Shown here piece after piece: positions 1-11,531 of a stretch of 64,000 bases of DNA (within the stretch, counting starts at the first letter, position 1; the number at the start of each line of letters is the position of its first letter). The position numbers were made by a program, and so were the translations under genes. The notes beneath the pieces were generated by a model, which was given only the letters and a program-made list of their open reading frames with translations, was not told where the DNA came from and ran no database searches. The stretch comes from Dyella_A sp049445995. Lineage in GTDB: Bacteria > Pseudomonadota > Gammaproteobacteria > Xanthomonadales > Rhodanobacteraceae. The stretch is from NCBI RefSeq assembly GCF_049445995.1, contig NZ_JBMSDZ010000005.1, forward strand, positions 124,001 through 188,000, written 5' to 3'.

Positions 1-612
1 GGCAAGACGGCCAGGGTCAGCTTCAGCATCATCAAGGTGCAGGAGCCGGCGCTGCCGGAAGTCGACGCCGCGTTCGCCAAGCTGTTCGGTATTGTCGACG
101 GCGATCTGGACACGTTCCGCAAGGAAGTCCGGGCCAACCTGGAGCGCGAACTGAAAGCTACGCTCATGGCGCGCCTGAAGTCCGAGGTGGCGGAGAAGCT
201 TGCCGAGACCTATGCCGATGTCGACGTGCCGAACCTGATGGTGCAGTCCGAGGCTCGCGCCCTGGCCGCGGGCAGCGTTCCGCAGGGCCAGCAGCCCCCG
301 CCGCAACTGATCGAGGCCGCGGCGCCGATGGCGCGCAAGCGCGTCCTGGCCGGCCTGCTGATGGGCGAGATCGCCCGCAAGCAGTCGCTGGTGATCGATC
401 GCAAGCGCGTGGCCGAGCAGTTGGCGGCGATTGCCTCGACCTACGAGGAGCCCGAGCAGGTCATTGAACTGTACAACTCCGATCCCCAATTGATGCAGGG
501 ACTGCAGAACCGCGTGATGGAAGACCAGGTGGCCGAGTGGGTAGCGCAACACGCCAACACCACGATCCAGAATCTGAGCTTTGACGAGGTCATGCGTCCG
601 GCGGGTGCCTGA
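1..612 (+). CDS. tig: Trigger factor, C-terminal part (5' end outside window)
   Basis: The reading frame is open from base 1 and gives about 203 residues before the TGA stop. These match the C-terminal domain of trigger factor, the ribosome-associated folding chaperone: the segment PEVDAAFAKLFG followed by long amphipathic helices rich in Arg, Glu and Gln. The ribosome-binding and PPIase domains lie upstream, outside the window. The position directly before clpP and clpX is the classical tig-clpP-clpX order of gammaproteobacteria and supports the call. The GTG at 37 is only an internal codon, not a start. Confidence 0.9.
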   Translation, partial: GKTARVSFSIIKVQEPALPEVDAAFAKLFGIVDGDLDTFRKEVRANLERELKATLMARLKSEVAEKLAETYADVDVPNLMVQSEARALAAGSVPQGQQPPPQLIEAAAPMARKRVLAGLLMGEIARKQSLVIDRKRVAEQLAAIASTYEEPEQVIELYNSDPQLMQGLQNRVMEDQVAEWVAQHANTTIQNLSFDEVMRPAGA

Positions 613-664
613 GCCGCGTATGCTCGGGTTGTTTCACAAGGCCAATCACCGGAGTGCCGCACAG

Positions 665-1294
665 ATGACCATGGACACGATCACCAACCTCAACCTGATT
701 CCCATGGTCGTCGAGCAGACGGCCCGCGGCGAGCGTTCGTACGACATCTACTCCCGCCTGCTGAAGGAGCGGGTGATCTTCCTGGTGGGCGAGGTGAACG
801 ATCACGTTGCCAACCTGCTGGTGGCGCAGATGCTGTTCCTCGAGTCGGAGAATCCCGAAAAGGACATCCATCTGTACATCAACAGCCCCGGTGGCGCGGT
901 GACCGCAGGCCTTGCGATCTACGACACGATGCAGTTCGTCAAGCCCGACGTCAGCACCATGTGCATCGGCCAGGCCTGCAGTGCGGCGTCGTTGCTGTTG
1001 ATGGCGGGCGCCAAGGGCAAGCGGTACTCGCTGCCCAATTCCCGCGTGATGATCCACCAGCCGTCCGGCGGTGCCCGTGGCCAGGCGACGGATATCGAGA
1101 TCCAGGCCCAGGAAATCCTTTACCTGCGCCGTCGCCTGAACCAGATCTATGTCGACCATACCGGCCAGCCGCTCGAAAAGATCGAGCGGGACATGGAGCG
1201 CGACCGCTTCATGAGCGCCGAGGCGGCCAAGGAGTATGGGCTGATCGATTCCGTGCTGGATCGTCGGGCAGTCGACAGCGTCAAGTCGGCCTGA
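665..1294 (+). CDS. clpP: ATP-dependent Clp protease proteolytic subunit
   Basis: This 209-residue protein is the tetradecameric serine peptidase that degrades substrates unfolded by ClpX or ClpA in the cytoplasm. The triad can be placed at S106 (in GQACSAAS), H131 (MIHQPSGG) and D180 (MERDRF). The oxyanion strand SPGGAVTAG is at about 74-82. The start is the ATG at 665 because GGAG at 651-654 is well spaced and the N-terminus then matches the family; an upstream in-frame start at 581 would overlap tig. Residues around the nucleophile read ACSAAS where many family members have AASMGA, a mild variation. clpX follows after 106 bp that include a hairpin without a U-tract (1326-1349). Confidence 0.97.
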   Translation: MTMDTITNLNLIPMVVEQTARGERSYDIYSRLLKERVIFLVGEVNDHVANLLVAQMLFLESENPEKDIHLYINSPGGAVTAGLAIYDTMQFVKPDVSTMCIGQACSAASLLLMAGAKGKRYSLPNSRVMIHQPSGGARGQATDIEIQAQEILYLRRRLNQIYVDHTGQPLEKIERDMERDRFMSAEAAKEYGLIDSVLDRRAVDSVKSA

Positions 1295-1400
1295 TCGAGC
1301 AGTTGCCAGGCTGTTTTTCCCGGGTTCCGCGTCTGGATTCAGGCGCGGAGCCCTGTGTTATTCTCGGACCGAAAACCGAGTTACAGGCAGGATCACGAGC

Positions 1401-2693
1401 ATGAGCGACGAGCGGCAGGGGCGTTCCACCGACAGCGGCAAGATTCTCTACTGCTCCTTCTGCGGCAAGAGCCAGCATGAGGTGCGCAAGCTGATCGCGG
1501 GTCCCTCCGTGTTCATCTGCGACGAGTGCGTGGAGCTCTGCAACGACATCATCCGCGAAGAGCTGGAAGAGAAGGCAGCCTCCGGGCGCACGCAGCTGCC
1601 GAAGCCCCGCGAGATCATGGAAACGCTGGACCAGTACGTGGTCGGGCAGACGCGCGCCAAGAAGTCGCTGGCCGTAGCGGTCTACAACCATTACAAGCGG
1701 ATGGAGTCGCGCCAGAAGAGCGACGAGATCGAACTGGGCAAGTCCAACATCCTGCTGATCGGACCGACCGGCTCGGGCAAGACGCTGCTGGCGGAGACGC
1801 TGGCGCGGCTGTTGAACGTGCCTTTCACCATCGCCGACGCAACCACGCTCACCGAGGCCGGTTACGTTGGCGAGGATGTCGAGAACATCATCCAGAAGCT
1901 CCTGCAGAAGTGCGACTACGACGTCGAGAAGGCACAGTCCGGCATCGTCTACATCGACGAGATCGACAAGATCTCGCGCAAGAGCGAGAACCCGTCGATC
2001 ACCCGCGACGTGTCGGGAGAGGGCGTGCAGCAGGCCCTGCTCAAGCTGATCGAGGGTACGCTGGCCTCGGTGCCGCCGCAGGGCGGGCGCAAGCATCCGC
2101 AACAGGAGTTCCTGCAGGTCGACACCAAGAACATCCTGTTCATTTGCGGCGGTGCGTTTGCCGGTCTGGAGAAGGTGATCCAGCAGCGTTCGGAGACTAC
2201 CGGCATCGGCTTTTCCGCCGAAGTGCGGTCCAAGGAGCGCACCACCAATCTGGGCAAGGTACTGGCGGAAGTCGAGCCGGCCGATCTCGTCCGCTTCGGT
2301 CTCATTCCGGAATTCGTGGGTCGCCTGCCCGTGGTGGCGACGCTCGACGAGCTGGACGAACCGGCGCTGGTGAAGATTCTCACCGAGCCCAAGAACGCAG
2401 TCACCAAGCAGTTCCGCAAGTTGTTCGAGATGGAGGGCGCCGAGCTGGAGTTCCGTCCGGAAGCCCTGCAGGCCATCGCTCGCAAGGCGCTCAAGCGCAA
2501 GACGGGAGCACGCGGTCTGCGCACCATTCTGGAGCAGGTGCTGCTCGATACCATGTACGAATTGCCGTCGCTTGAGCACGTCAGCAAGGTGGTCGTCGAT
2601 GATACCGTGATCGATGGTCAGGCCGAGCCCTATCTGATCTATCGCGGCAACCTGCAGCAGCGGGCGGTGGGGGATGGTGGCGGCGCAGCCTGA
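1401..2693 (+). CDS. clpX: ATP-dependent Clp protease ATP-binding subunit ClpX
   Basis: This 430-residue AAA+ unfoldase recognises tagged substrates and threads them into ClpP. The N-terminal zinc-binding domain has Cys18, Cys21, Cys40 and Cys43. Walker A is GPTGSGKT at 121-128, the pore loop GYVG is at 154-157, Walker B ends in D186-E187, and the IPEFVGR motif follows. An AGG-rich Shine-Dalgarno at 1384-1391 precedes the ATG. The length is normal for the family. A strong terminator begins 23 bp after the stop, so clpP-clpX can form a unit separate from lon. Confidence 0.98.
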   Translation: MSDERQGRSTDSGKILYCSFCGKSQHEVRKLIAGPSVFICDECVELCNDIIREELEEKAASGRTQLPKPREIMETLDQYVVGQTRAKKSLAVAVYNHYKRMESRQKSDEIELGKSNILLIGPTGSGKTLLAETLARLLNVPFTIADATTLTEAGYVGEDVENIIQKLLQKCDYDVEKAQSGIVYIDEIDKISRKSENPSITRDVSGEGVQQALLKLIEGTLASVPPQGGRKHPQQEFLQVDTKNILFICGGAFAGLEKVIQQRSETTGIGFSAEVRSKERTTNLGKVLAEVEPADLVRFGLIPEFVGRLPVVATLDELDEPALVKILTEPKNAVTKQFRKLFEMEGAELEFRPEALQAIARKALKRKTGARGLRTILEQVLLDTMYELPSLEHVSKVVVDDTVIDGQAEPYLIYRGNLQQRAVGDGGGAA

Positions 2694-2716
2694 ATGCATC
2701 GGCAGCCTGATGGAAG

Positions 2717-2745
2717 AGCCCGGCCCGTGCCGGGCTTTTTCCTTT
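2717..2745 (+). terminator. Intrinsic terminator after clpX
   Basis: A perfect 8-bp stem AGCCCGGC / GCCGGGCT with a 4-base loop is followed directly by a T-rich tract. It lies 23 bp past the clpX stop and before the lon leader. Confidence 0.9.
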
Positions 2746-2849
2746 TTCCAACGCCTGTCGCGGCCTTGAGCGGGTGGCTTGCTGCCTCCACTTGACGGGA
2801 TGGTGTCTCCGGCGCAGTGTCGGGGACAGGTCTGATTTGAGAAATTTTC

Positions 2850-5360
<2,511 letters not shown>

Positions 5361-5384
5361 TCCGGAACAATCCCGATGATGCGG

Positions 5385-5412
5385 AAAACGCCCGGCTGGT
5401 CCGGGCGTTTTC
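5385..5412 (+). terminator. Intrinsic terminator after lon
   Basis: A perfect 11-bp stem AAAACGCCCGG / CCGGGCGTTTT with a 5-base loop lies 24 bp after the lon stop and ends in a T-run. The A-run on the left arm would let it act on both strands. Confidence 0.92.
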
Positions 5413-5531
5413 ATTTGCTGCGATTGCAACATGGCCGCGTTTCCGACGGCATTTCCATCTTGCGTGTCAAGCACCGGCGGACTGGTTCGCGAACCCGGCG
5501 ATATCGCCGCAAAGCCTTGCTGCAACTTGTA

Positions 5532-5561
5532 TTGCGGATTCGCGTGAGCCACTGGTATAAA
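5532..5561 (+). promoter_or_regulatory. Candidate sigma70 promoter for HU
   Basis: TTGCGG at 5532-5537 and TATAAA at 5556-5561 are separated by 18 bp. They lie inside the 345-bp gap between lon and HU, which otherwise holds only the lon terminator and no reading frame with coding character. The spacing leaves a leader of about 135 nt before the HU start. Confidence 0.45.
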
Positions 5562-5705
5562 GGCGTACCGCAATCCCCGCGCCTTCGTTTTTCGCGCAGT
5601 GATGCGGGATAGCGGACGGCGCCTAGCGGAGCCAATCATCCATGTCGGCGTCGTCTCAGTCCCAACTGACCACGCGGGCCGCAAACCGTTTAAGGGAGTG
5701 TCTCA

Positions 5706-5978
5706 ATGAATAAAACCGATCTGATCAATGCGATTGCCGACAAGGCCGAGCTGACCAAGGCCGATGCCGGTCGCGCCCTCGAGGCGTTCTTTGAAACCGT
5801 CCAGAAGGCTCTCAAGAAAGGTGACGACGTGTCCGTCGTCGGCTTTGGCACCTTCACTGTCCGCAAGCGCGCTGCTCGCACGGGTCGCAACCCGCGCACC
5901 AACGAGACGATCAAGATCAAGGCCTCGAAGGTTCCGGCTTTCAAAGCTGGCAAGACCCTGAAGGATGCCCTAAACTAA
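5706..5978 (+). CDS. hupB: DNA-binding protein HU-beta
   Basis: This 90-residue nucleoid protein binds and bends DNA as a dimer. The family signature GFGTFTVRKRAARTGRNPRT is at 46-65, with the DNA-intercalating proline at residue 63. GGGAG at 5694-5698 is a good Shine-Dalgarno. Its position right after lon is conserved in gammaproteobacteria. The stop is only 20 bp before tRNA-Val, so read-through transcription into the tRNA pair is possible. Confidence 0.96.
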   Translation: MNKTDLINAIADKAELTKADAGRALEAFFETVQKALKKGDDVSVVGFGTFTVRKRAARTGRNPRTNETIKIKASKVPAFKAGKTLKDALN

Positions 5979-5998
5979 GCGGCTCGCTGCTTGGTTTC

Positions 5999-6073
5999 GG
6001 GTGCTTAGCTCAGCGGTAGAGCGTCGCCCTTACAAGGCGAGGGTCGTAGGTTCGAACCCTACAGCACCCACCA
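5999..6073 (+). tRNA. tRNA-Val (anticodon TAC)
   Basis: The acceptor strands GGGTGCT and AGCACCC pair, the anticodon TAC is at 6031-6033, the T-arm reads GGTTCGAACCC, and CCA is encoded at 6071-6073. All arms fold normally. Confidence 0.97.
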
Positions 6074-6083
6074 GAAAAAATGC

Positions 6084-6160
6084 GGAGCGGTAGTTCAGTC
6101 GGTTAGAATGCTGGCCTGTCACGCCGGAGGTCGCGGGTTCGAGTCCCGTCCGCTCCGCCA
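6084..6160 (+). tRNA. tRNA-Asp (anticodon GTC)
   Basis: The acceptor strands GGAGCGG and CCGCTCC pair, the anticodon GTC is at 6118-6120, the discriminator is G6157 and CCA is encoded at 6158-6160. It lies 10 bp after tRNA-Val and is probably processed from the same transcript. Confidence 0.97.
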
Positions 6161-6168
6161 GAGTTAGC

Positions 6169-6196
6169 AAGGGCGCCCGCGTGGCGCCCTTGTCGT
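6169..6196 (+). terminator. Hairpin terminator after tRNA-Asp
   Basis: A perfect 9-bp stem AAGGGCGCC / GGCGCCCTT (6169-6177 with 6183-6191) lies 8 bp after the tRNA. The following tract is only moderately T-rich (TGTCGTTT). Confidence 0.7.
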
Positions 6197-6246
6197 TTAC
6201 AGGATGCGCTCAGCGCGCAAGTCTCACGTAACCGGGAAAGTCTTCC

Positions 6247-8151
6247 ATGCTGCAGGCACTGCGTACCAAGCTTCACGGGTGGCCGTCCATCGTCATTCTG
6301 GGCATCTGCGTATTCGCCATCTCCTTCTTCGGCATCGAGTCCTACTTCATGTCGCGCAACGACACCTTCGTGGCGAAAGTGGGCAAGCAGGAAATCAGCC
6401 AGCAGCAGTTTACCGAGCGCGTGAACCAGCTGCGCCAGCGCGCCAGCGCCGAGCAGGGCGACAGCTTCGATGGCAGCGTGTTCGAGCAGCCGGCGACCAA
6501 GCTGCAGATCCTCAACCAGATGATCGATGAGAAAGTCCTGGACAAGGCCAACGCCGATCTCGGCCTGGTGGTGTCCGATCAGGCGGTGCGCGATGTCATT
6601 GCCTCGATCCCGTCCTTCCAGCTCGACGGCCAGTTCGATCCCACGACCTATCGCACCGTGCTCTCCATGCAGGGCAAGACGCCTGCCATGTTCGAGAGCG
6701 AGATTCGCGCGTCGCTCGAACCGGGGTTGATTCCCGAAGCGATCACAGCCGGCACGATCGTCACCGATAGTGATCTGGATCGTTACATCAATCTGCGTCT
6801 GCAACGCCGCACCGTGCGTTACGCCCCACTGCCGCAGCCGAAGATCGATGATGCGCCGGTGACCGATGAGCAGATCGGCAATTATTACGCGCAGCACAAG
6901 GGCGAGTTCGTGACGCCGGAGCAGGTGTCGCTGCAATACATCGAAATCAACCAGGCGGACGTCAAGCCCGAGGCGCAGCCCACCGACGATGAACTGCGCA
7001 AGCGCTACGAGGATGAAAAGCAGAAGTTCGTGCAACCCGAACAGCGCCTCGTCTCGCACATCCTGGTCGACGTACCCAAGAACGCCACGCCGGACCAGCA
7101 GAAGGCCGCACTGGCCAAGGTCCAGAAGATTGCCGCGGAAGCCAATCCCACCGATTTCGCGCAGTTGGCGCGGAAGTATTCGGATGATCTGGGCTCCAGG
7201 CGCGCCGGTGGTGATCTCGGCTGGCTTGAAAAGGGTGTGGCCAACGCGGCGTTCGACGATGCCCTGTTCCGGATGCAGAAGGGTCAGATCTCCCAGCCCG
7301 TGCTCTCCGACGAGGGTTACCACATCATCTGGCTGCGCGACGTGCGCAGCGGCACCGCCAAGCCGTTCGAGGAGGTTCGCGACGAGCTGGCCAAGGAGGC
7401 GCAGTCCGGGTCGCGCGAGCGCGCCTTCAACAAGCTGGCCGGCAAGCTGACCGACATGACCTACCAGAGCCCCGCGTCGCTCGAACCTGCTGCGCAGGAG
7501 CTCGGCCTGGCGATCAAGTCCACCGAGCTGTTTTCGCGCGCTGGCGGCAAGGGCATCGCCGCAGATCCGAAGGTCCTCAAGGCAGCCTTCAGCGACGACG
7601 TGCTGGCACAGGGCAACAACTCGAACCTGATCGAGCTGGGCACCGGTCATGCGGTGGTGATTCGCGTGGACAAGCACATCCCGGCGGCAACCAAGCCGTT
7701 GGCCGAAGTGAAGGACCGCGTGCGTCAGCTGGTGCTGGCCGAGCGCGAGACTGCGGCCGCGAAGAAGCAGGCGGACACCTTGCTTGCCCGTCTCGACAAA
7801 GGCGAATCCTTCAACACGGTGACGAGTTCGGTCCAGGCGACCGTGAAGAGGGTGGAAGGCATCGTTCGCACTCAGCCCGGGCTGCCGCCAGAGCTTGAGC
7901 AAAAGGCATTCCTGATGCCGCATCCGGTCGATGGCAAGCCCCGGTTCGCCGCGGTGAAGATGGCCGATGGAAGCTTCGCGCTGCTGGCGCTGGACAAGGT
8001 GGAAGGGGCGGACATGAGCAAGATTCGCCCCGAGGACCTCAAGATGCTGCACGGCCAGATGGTGAAGGCCTATGGCAACGAGGCCGCCCATGAGTTCATC
8101 GAGCAGGTGAAGGCCAGGAGCGAGATCACCATTGCCAAGGACCGGCTCTGA
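6247..8151 (+). CDS. ppiD: Peptidyl-prolyl isomerase / periplasmic chaperone PpiD
   Basis: This 634-residue membrane-anchored chaperone assists proteins leaving the Sec translocon. One N-terminal membrane segment spans about residues 13-32, leaving the rest in the periplasm. A SurA_N-like region follows (AKVGKQEISQQQFTERVNQL). A parvulin rotamase domain covers about 267-368, from RLVSHILVDVP to YHIIWLRDVRSG. The length is close to E. coli PpiD, and ppiD follows lon-HU in many gammaproteobacteria, here with two tRNAs between. Confidence 0.94.
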   Translation: MLQALRTKLHGWPSIVILGICVFAISFFGIESYFMSRNDTFVAKVGKQEISQQQFTERVNQLRQRASAEQGDSFDGSVFEQPATKLQILNQMIDEKVLDKANADLGLVVSDQAVRDVIASIPSFQLDGQFDPTTYRTVLSMQGKTPAMFESEIRASLEPGLIPEAITAGTIVTDSDLDRYINLRLQRRTVRYAPLPQPKIDDAPVTDEQIGNYYAQHKGEFVTPEQVSLQYIEINQADVKPEAQPTDDELRKRYEDEKQKFVQPEQRLVSHILVDVPKNATPDQQKAALAKVQKIAAEANPTDFAQLARKYSDDLGSRRAGGDLGWLEKGVANAAFDDALFRMQKGQISQPVLSDEGYHIIWLRDVRSGTAKPFEEVRDELAKEAQSGSRERAFNKLAGKLTDMTYQSPASLEPAAQELGLAIKSTELFSRAGGKGIAADPKVLKAAFSDDVLAQGNNSNLIELGTGHAVVIRVDKHIPAATKPLAEVKDRVRQLVLAERETAAAKKQADTLLARLDKGESFNTVTSSVQATVKRVEGIVRTQPGLPPELEQKAFLMPHPVDGKPRFAAVKMADGSFALLALDKVEGADMSKIRPEDLKMLHGQMVKAYGNEAAHEFIEQVKARSEITIAKDRL

Positions 8152-8178
8152 TCCCTGGCGTTCGATTCCGTACCAAAT

Positions 8179-8210
8179 GACAGCAAGCGGCCATCGGGCC
8201 GCTTGCTGTC
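8179..8210. terminator. Bidirectional hairpin between ppiD and mltD-like gene
   Basis: A perfect 14-bp stem GACAGCAAGCGGCC / GGCCGCTTGCTGTC with a 4-base loop sits between two convergent genes. It has no strong U-tract on either side, so termination efficiency is uncertain. Confidence 0.7.
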
Positions 8211-8239
8211 TGGCCGGAGGCTGCGAAGGCGAGGCGCGG

Positions 8240-9424
8240 CTAGTCGGGGGCGTGCAGTCGCAGCACCTGGCCGGGATGTACCTGGTCGTCGCGCAGTCCA
8301 TTCCATCGCTTCAGCTGCAGCACGCCCACGCCGGCGCGCCGGGCAATCACCCACAGGTTCTCGCCGGGCTTCACCGTGTGGTTTGGATAGGTTTGCGCCC
8401 GTGCGGGGACTTTGCCCGAACCGGATACAGCATCCGACGCGCTGACCTCGTGCATCGCCTCGACAAAGCGATCGACCCGATTGCCCGGGAGCATCAGCGT
8501 CGGCGCCATGCTCGGATCGATGCGATGGTTCAGGAAGCCCGCGTTGTAGTCGCGCAGCGCATCGATCGACATGCCTGCATGCCTGGCCGCGGTCTCCAGC
8601 GACATCGGATGCTCGATCGGCACCGCGACCAGCCGCTGGTCCGCCGGCAGCGTCGGAAGCTGCACATGGAAGCGATCGGGTTCGCGTACCACGCAGGCGA
8701 TGGCGAGCAGTTTGACGAGGTGCTCGCGGGTCACCTTCCTCACCGGCAGACCGGGGATCACCGGTTGTTCCGGGGGCGTTCCGAACCTGGCAAGCAGCCT
8801 GCGCACAGCGAACTCGCCGGCGTTGTAGGCGTAGTCGGTCAACCGCCAATCGTGGAACTGGTCCTGGTAGCGACGAAGCATCGTCATCACCGCTTCGGTC
8901 GCTGTCGCCATGTCCAAGCGCCCGTCGAAATGGCGGTTGACGGGCAGCCCCAGCGATCCTGCCGTGATCGGCACGATCTGCCACATGCCGGCTGGTTGCC
9001 GTCCGCGGCCGCGCACGGGCAGGTAGCGACTCTCGACCCAGGGCAGCAGCACGAATTCACCCGCCACCCGATGCTTCTCGGCGATTCCCTGGATGAAACG
9101 CAGCCGCGGCAGCGAATGTGCCAGACGTTGTTCGAACCCGCGGGGATTGGCGGTAAAGCGATGAGCCCAGCGTTGCACGGCCGGATCACTGTCGCAGTCG
9201 GCCATGGCAAAACTGGCGCGCAGCCGCGACCATGCATCGGCAGCGGGCGTGTCGGAGGGCGTGACCACCGCCTGCACGGGCTCCGTTGTCGCCGTGGCGC
9301 CGGGGATCGTGGCGGCCGGAGGCGGTACCGGCAAAGGTTTGGGCATGGGAGCCGCACACGCCGCCAGCAGGGCCGCCAGCAGCGTGGCCAGCGGACGGTG
9401 CAGCCGGGTCCGGGCCAGGGTCAT
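8240..9424 (-). CDS. mltD: Membrane-bound lytic murein transglycosylase (MltD-like, LysM)
   Basis: This 394-residue lipoprotein cleaves the peptidoglycan glycan backbone. It starts at the ATG at 9422-9424, which overlaps the gloB stop as ATGA. The N-terminus is a lipoprotein signal with lipobox LAAC and acylated Cys23. The SLT domain contains LLPWVESRY with the catalytic Glu at residue 131, followed by the GMWQI motif. One LysM repeat covers about 349-392 (TVKPGENLWVIARRAG), where E. coli MltD has two. Translational coupling to gloB mirrors the mltD-gloB neighbourhood in E. coli. Confidence 0.9.
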   Translation of the reverse strand: MTLARTRLHRPLATLLAALLAACAAPMPKPLPVPPPAATIPGATATTEPVQAVVTPSDTPAADAWSRLRASFAMADCDSDPAVQRWAHRFTANPRGFEQRLAHSLPRLRFIQGIAEKHRVAGEFVLLPWVESRYLPVRGRGRQPAGMWQIVPITAGSLGLPVNRHFDGRLDMATATEAVMTMLRRYQDQFHDWRLTDYAYNAGEFAVRRLLARFGTPPEQPVIPGLPVRKVTREHLVKLLAIACVVREPDRFHVQLPTLPADQRLVAVPIEHPMSLETAARHAGMSIDALRDYNAGFLNHRIDPSMAPTLMLPGNRVDRFVEAMHEVSASDAVSGSGKVPARAQTYPNHTVKPGENLWVIARRAGVGVLQLKRWNGLRDDQVHPGQVLRLHAPD

Positions 9425-10218
9425 CCGCGGAACTGGTCCTTGGCCGCGCGCAGCGCTGCGAAACGGGCGATGCGATCGCCGCCGGCCATGCCCCATGCCG
9501 TCGCCCACGCCACCAGCGCGGGTTGATCCACGCGCAGGAAAGGATTGGTCGCCAACTCGCCACCCAACGATGCCGGCAAGGTGGGCTGGCCCCCTTCACG
9601 CAGGCGCGCGACCTCGGCCAGTCGTGCCGACAGTGCCGGATTGTCGCCATCGACGGTTGCCGCGAAGCGACCGTTGGCGGCGGTGTACTCGTGGGCGCAG
9701 CACACCAGGGTTTGTTCGGGCAGCTGGCCGAGGCGGTCGAGCGAGGCGAGCATCTGCGCGGGAGTGCCCTCGAAGAGGCGGCCGCAGCCGAGGCTGAAAA
9801 GCGTGTCGCCACAGAAGAGGCAGCCCTCGCCGGCATAGGCGATGTGGCTGAGTGTATGCCCGGGGACGGCCAGCACCTGGAAGCGTGCGGCAGGTGCCGA
9901 GAACACCACGCTGTCGCCGTCAGCGACCCGGACGTCGACCGCGGGGATGCGCGGATCGTGCGGCGCATGCACGGTGGCGCCATGGCGATGGCGCAAGTCA
10001 GCCACTCCCCCTATGTGATCGTGATGGTGGTGGGTCAGCAGAATGGCCCGAAGCCGCAGGCGACATTCGGCCAGCGCGCGCTCCACCGCTGCACTCTCGC
10101 CGGGGTCCACCACGATCGCGTCACCGGTCTCGTCGTACAGCAGCCAGATGTAGTTGTCGGCCAGGGCCGGTAGCGCAAGCAGGTGCACGTCCGTCTCCGC
10201 ATGATGTTGCACGGCCAT
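9421..10218 (-). CDS. gloB: Hydroxyacylglutathione hydrolase (glyoxalase II)
   Basis: This 265-residue metallo-beta-lactamase-fold hydrolase splits S-lactoylglutathione into lactate and glutathione in methylglyoxal detoxification. The metal motif THHHHDH is at 62-68, with ligands H63, H65, D67 and H68. Further ligands are the His of VPGHTLSH and the Asp of FCGDTLFSLGCGR, then the His of CAHEYT. The C-terminal HAGH substrate-binding region includes NPFLR. It is divergent from the methyltransferase gene across 162 bp. Confidence 0.96.
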   Translation of the reverse strand: MAVQHHAETDVHLLALPALADNYIWLLYDETGDAIVVDPGESAAVERALAECRLRLRAILLTHHHHDHIGGVADLRHRHGATVHAPHDPRIPAVDVRVADGDSVVFSAPAARFQVLAVPGHTLSHIAYAGEGCLFCGDTLFSLGCGRLFEGTPAQMLASLDRLGQLPEQTLVCCAHEYTAANGRFAATVDGDNPALSARLAEVARLREGGQPTLPASLGGELATNPFLRVDQPALVAWATAWGMAGGDRIARFAALRAAKDQFRG

Positions 10219-10380
10219 CCATCGTCAGCCGGGCGCGTCGGACCGCCGACTATAACCGTGGCTTTCGGGGTGCTCGTTAGTGGCGTGTTAATCCGGTCGG
10301 CATCGGATGGCGGCTGTCGGCGGCTGCCGATGCATTGCGCCAGCGGCTACACTCCTGTGGCCCACGATCGGATATAGCGC

Positions 10381-11061
10381 ATGTCCGCAACCTGTCCCGA
10401 CATCTATGTCAGCGCGCCCCTGCGGCGATTGCTGGAGGACGAAGCACGCGACCTGTCGCCGGAACTCCAGCGCTGTACCGGCAGTCATGGACTGCTGGTG
10501 ACGGCCGCCCCGCAAGACCCGCCGCCAGGGCTTCCGCTGCTGGCGTGCTGGACGCACCTGCACCTGGCTGGCGAACGTTACGCTGGCGATCTGCTCGGTC
10601 GCACCGACGAACCGCTGCCGTTTCTGGACGATGCCTTCGAACTGGTGATCCTGCGCCATGCGCTGGAGGCGGCAGCGTTTCCTCAGCCGTTGCTGGAAGA
10701 GGCGATTCGCGTGCTGTCTCCCGGCGGTCTGCTGGTACTGAGCGGGGTGCATCCGCTCAGTCTGTGGATGCCGTGGCTCGTCTGGCACGGCCGGCGCCAG
10801 TCATGGCGCCCGCGCATGCCCCTGCAGGTAGGCGAGTGGCTGCGCCGCAGCGCGATGCAGGTGGAATGTGTGCGCCGCGTCGGCCACGTGCTGCCCGGCG
10901 GGGCAGGGACCTCGCGCTGGTCCGAGGCGATCGGTGGCGGCTATGTGCTGCTGGCGCGCAAGCGGCGCCGGGCCGTCACGCCGATCCGGCTGGTGCCGCG
11001 TCCGCTGCGCGCTCCTGCCGATGCCGGGCTCGCCCCCGGCGCACGACGCAACTCGGCCTGA
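10381..11061 (+). CDS. SAM-dependent methyltransferase-like protein (YafS position)
   Basis: This 226-residue protein has the second half of a class I methyltransferase fold: LPFLDDAFELVILRH, then EEAIRVLSPGGLLVLSGV, the post-I to motif III pattern of the Methyltransf_11 group. The usual glycine-rich SAM motif I is degenerate, reading SHGLLVTAAP near residues 35-44. The substrate is unknown. E. coli has the methyltransferase-like yafS in the same place between gloB and rnhA, so this is probably its counterpart. The C-terminus is Arg/Pro/Ala-rich and probably disordered. Confidence 0.8.
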   Translation: MSATCPDIYVSAPLRRLLEDEARDLSPELQRCTGSHGLLVTAAPQDPPPGLPLLACWTHLHLAGERYAGDLLGRTDEPLPFLDDAFELVILRHALEAAAFPQPLLEEAIRVLSPGGLLVLSGVHPLSLWMPWLVWHGRRQSWRPRMPLQVGEWLRRSAMQVECVRRVGHVLPGGAGTSRWSEAIGGGYVLLARKRRRAVTPIRLVPRPLRAPADAGLAPGARRNSA

Positions 11062-11087
11062 TTGGCCGGCATGAACGAGGATCGACG

Positions 11088-11531
11088 TTGACCGAAGTGG
11101 AAGCATTTACCGATGGCGCCTGTCTGGGCAATCCCGGACCCGGCGGCTGGGCCGCGCTGCTGCGCTCCAGGGGCACCGAGCGCATGCTGGCCGGTGGCGA
11201 GCCCGATACCACCAACAACCGCATGGAACTCATGGCCGCGATCGCGGCGCTGGAAGCCCTGAAGCGCCCCTGCAAGGTCCATCTCACCACTGACTCGCGC
11301 TACGTGATGCAGGGCATCGAGGAATGGGTGCCGAAGTGGCGCGCCAACGGCTGGCGCACGGCCGATTGCAAGCCGGTGAAGAACCAGGATCTGTGGCAGC
11401 GCCTGTCGGAGGCGACCGCGCCGCACGCGGTCCGCTGGCAGTGGGTGCGTGGACACAACGGGCATGTCGAGAACGAGCGTGTCGACGTGGCGGCCCGCGA
11501 GCAGGCCGAACACTACCGGAGCAAGGCATGA
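11088..11531 (+). CDS. rnhA: Ribonuclease HI
   Basis: This 147-residue enzyme cuts the RNA strand of RNA-DNA hybrids. The catalytic residues are D9 (FTDGAC), E47 (NNRMEL), D69 (TTDSRY) and D133 (ERVDVAA), with the flap histidine in RGHNGH. I chose the TTG at 11088: GAGG at 11077-11080 is 7 nt upstream and the protein then has the normal family length. The frame is open further upstream inside the methyltransferase gene, but that part is not homologous. It overlaps dnaQ by 3 nt (ATGA). Confidence 0.95.
   Translation: MTEVEAFTDGACLGNPGPGGWAALLRSRGTERMLAGGEPDTTNNRMELMAAIAALEALKRPCKVHLTTDSRYVMQGIEEWVPKWRANGWRTADCKPVKNQDLWQRLSEATAPHAVRWQWVRGHNGHVENERVDVAAREQAEHYRSKA

Noticed and set aside
1326..1349. 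Hairpin between clpP and clpX as terminator
   Set aside because: The stem TCCGCGTCTG/CAGGCGCGGA is good but no T-run follows, so termination is unlikely.
6103..8301. 732-codon open frame antisense to ppiD and tRNA-Asp
   Set aside because: It covers a tRNA and a clear ppiD gene; shadow frame.
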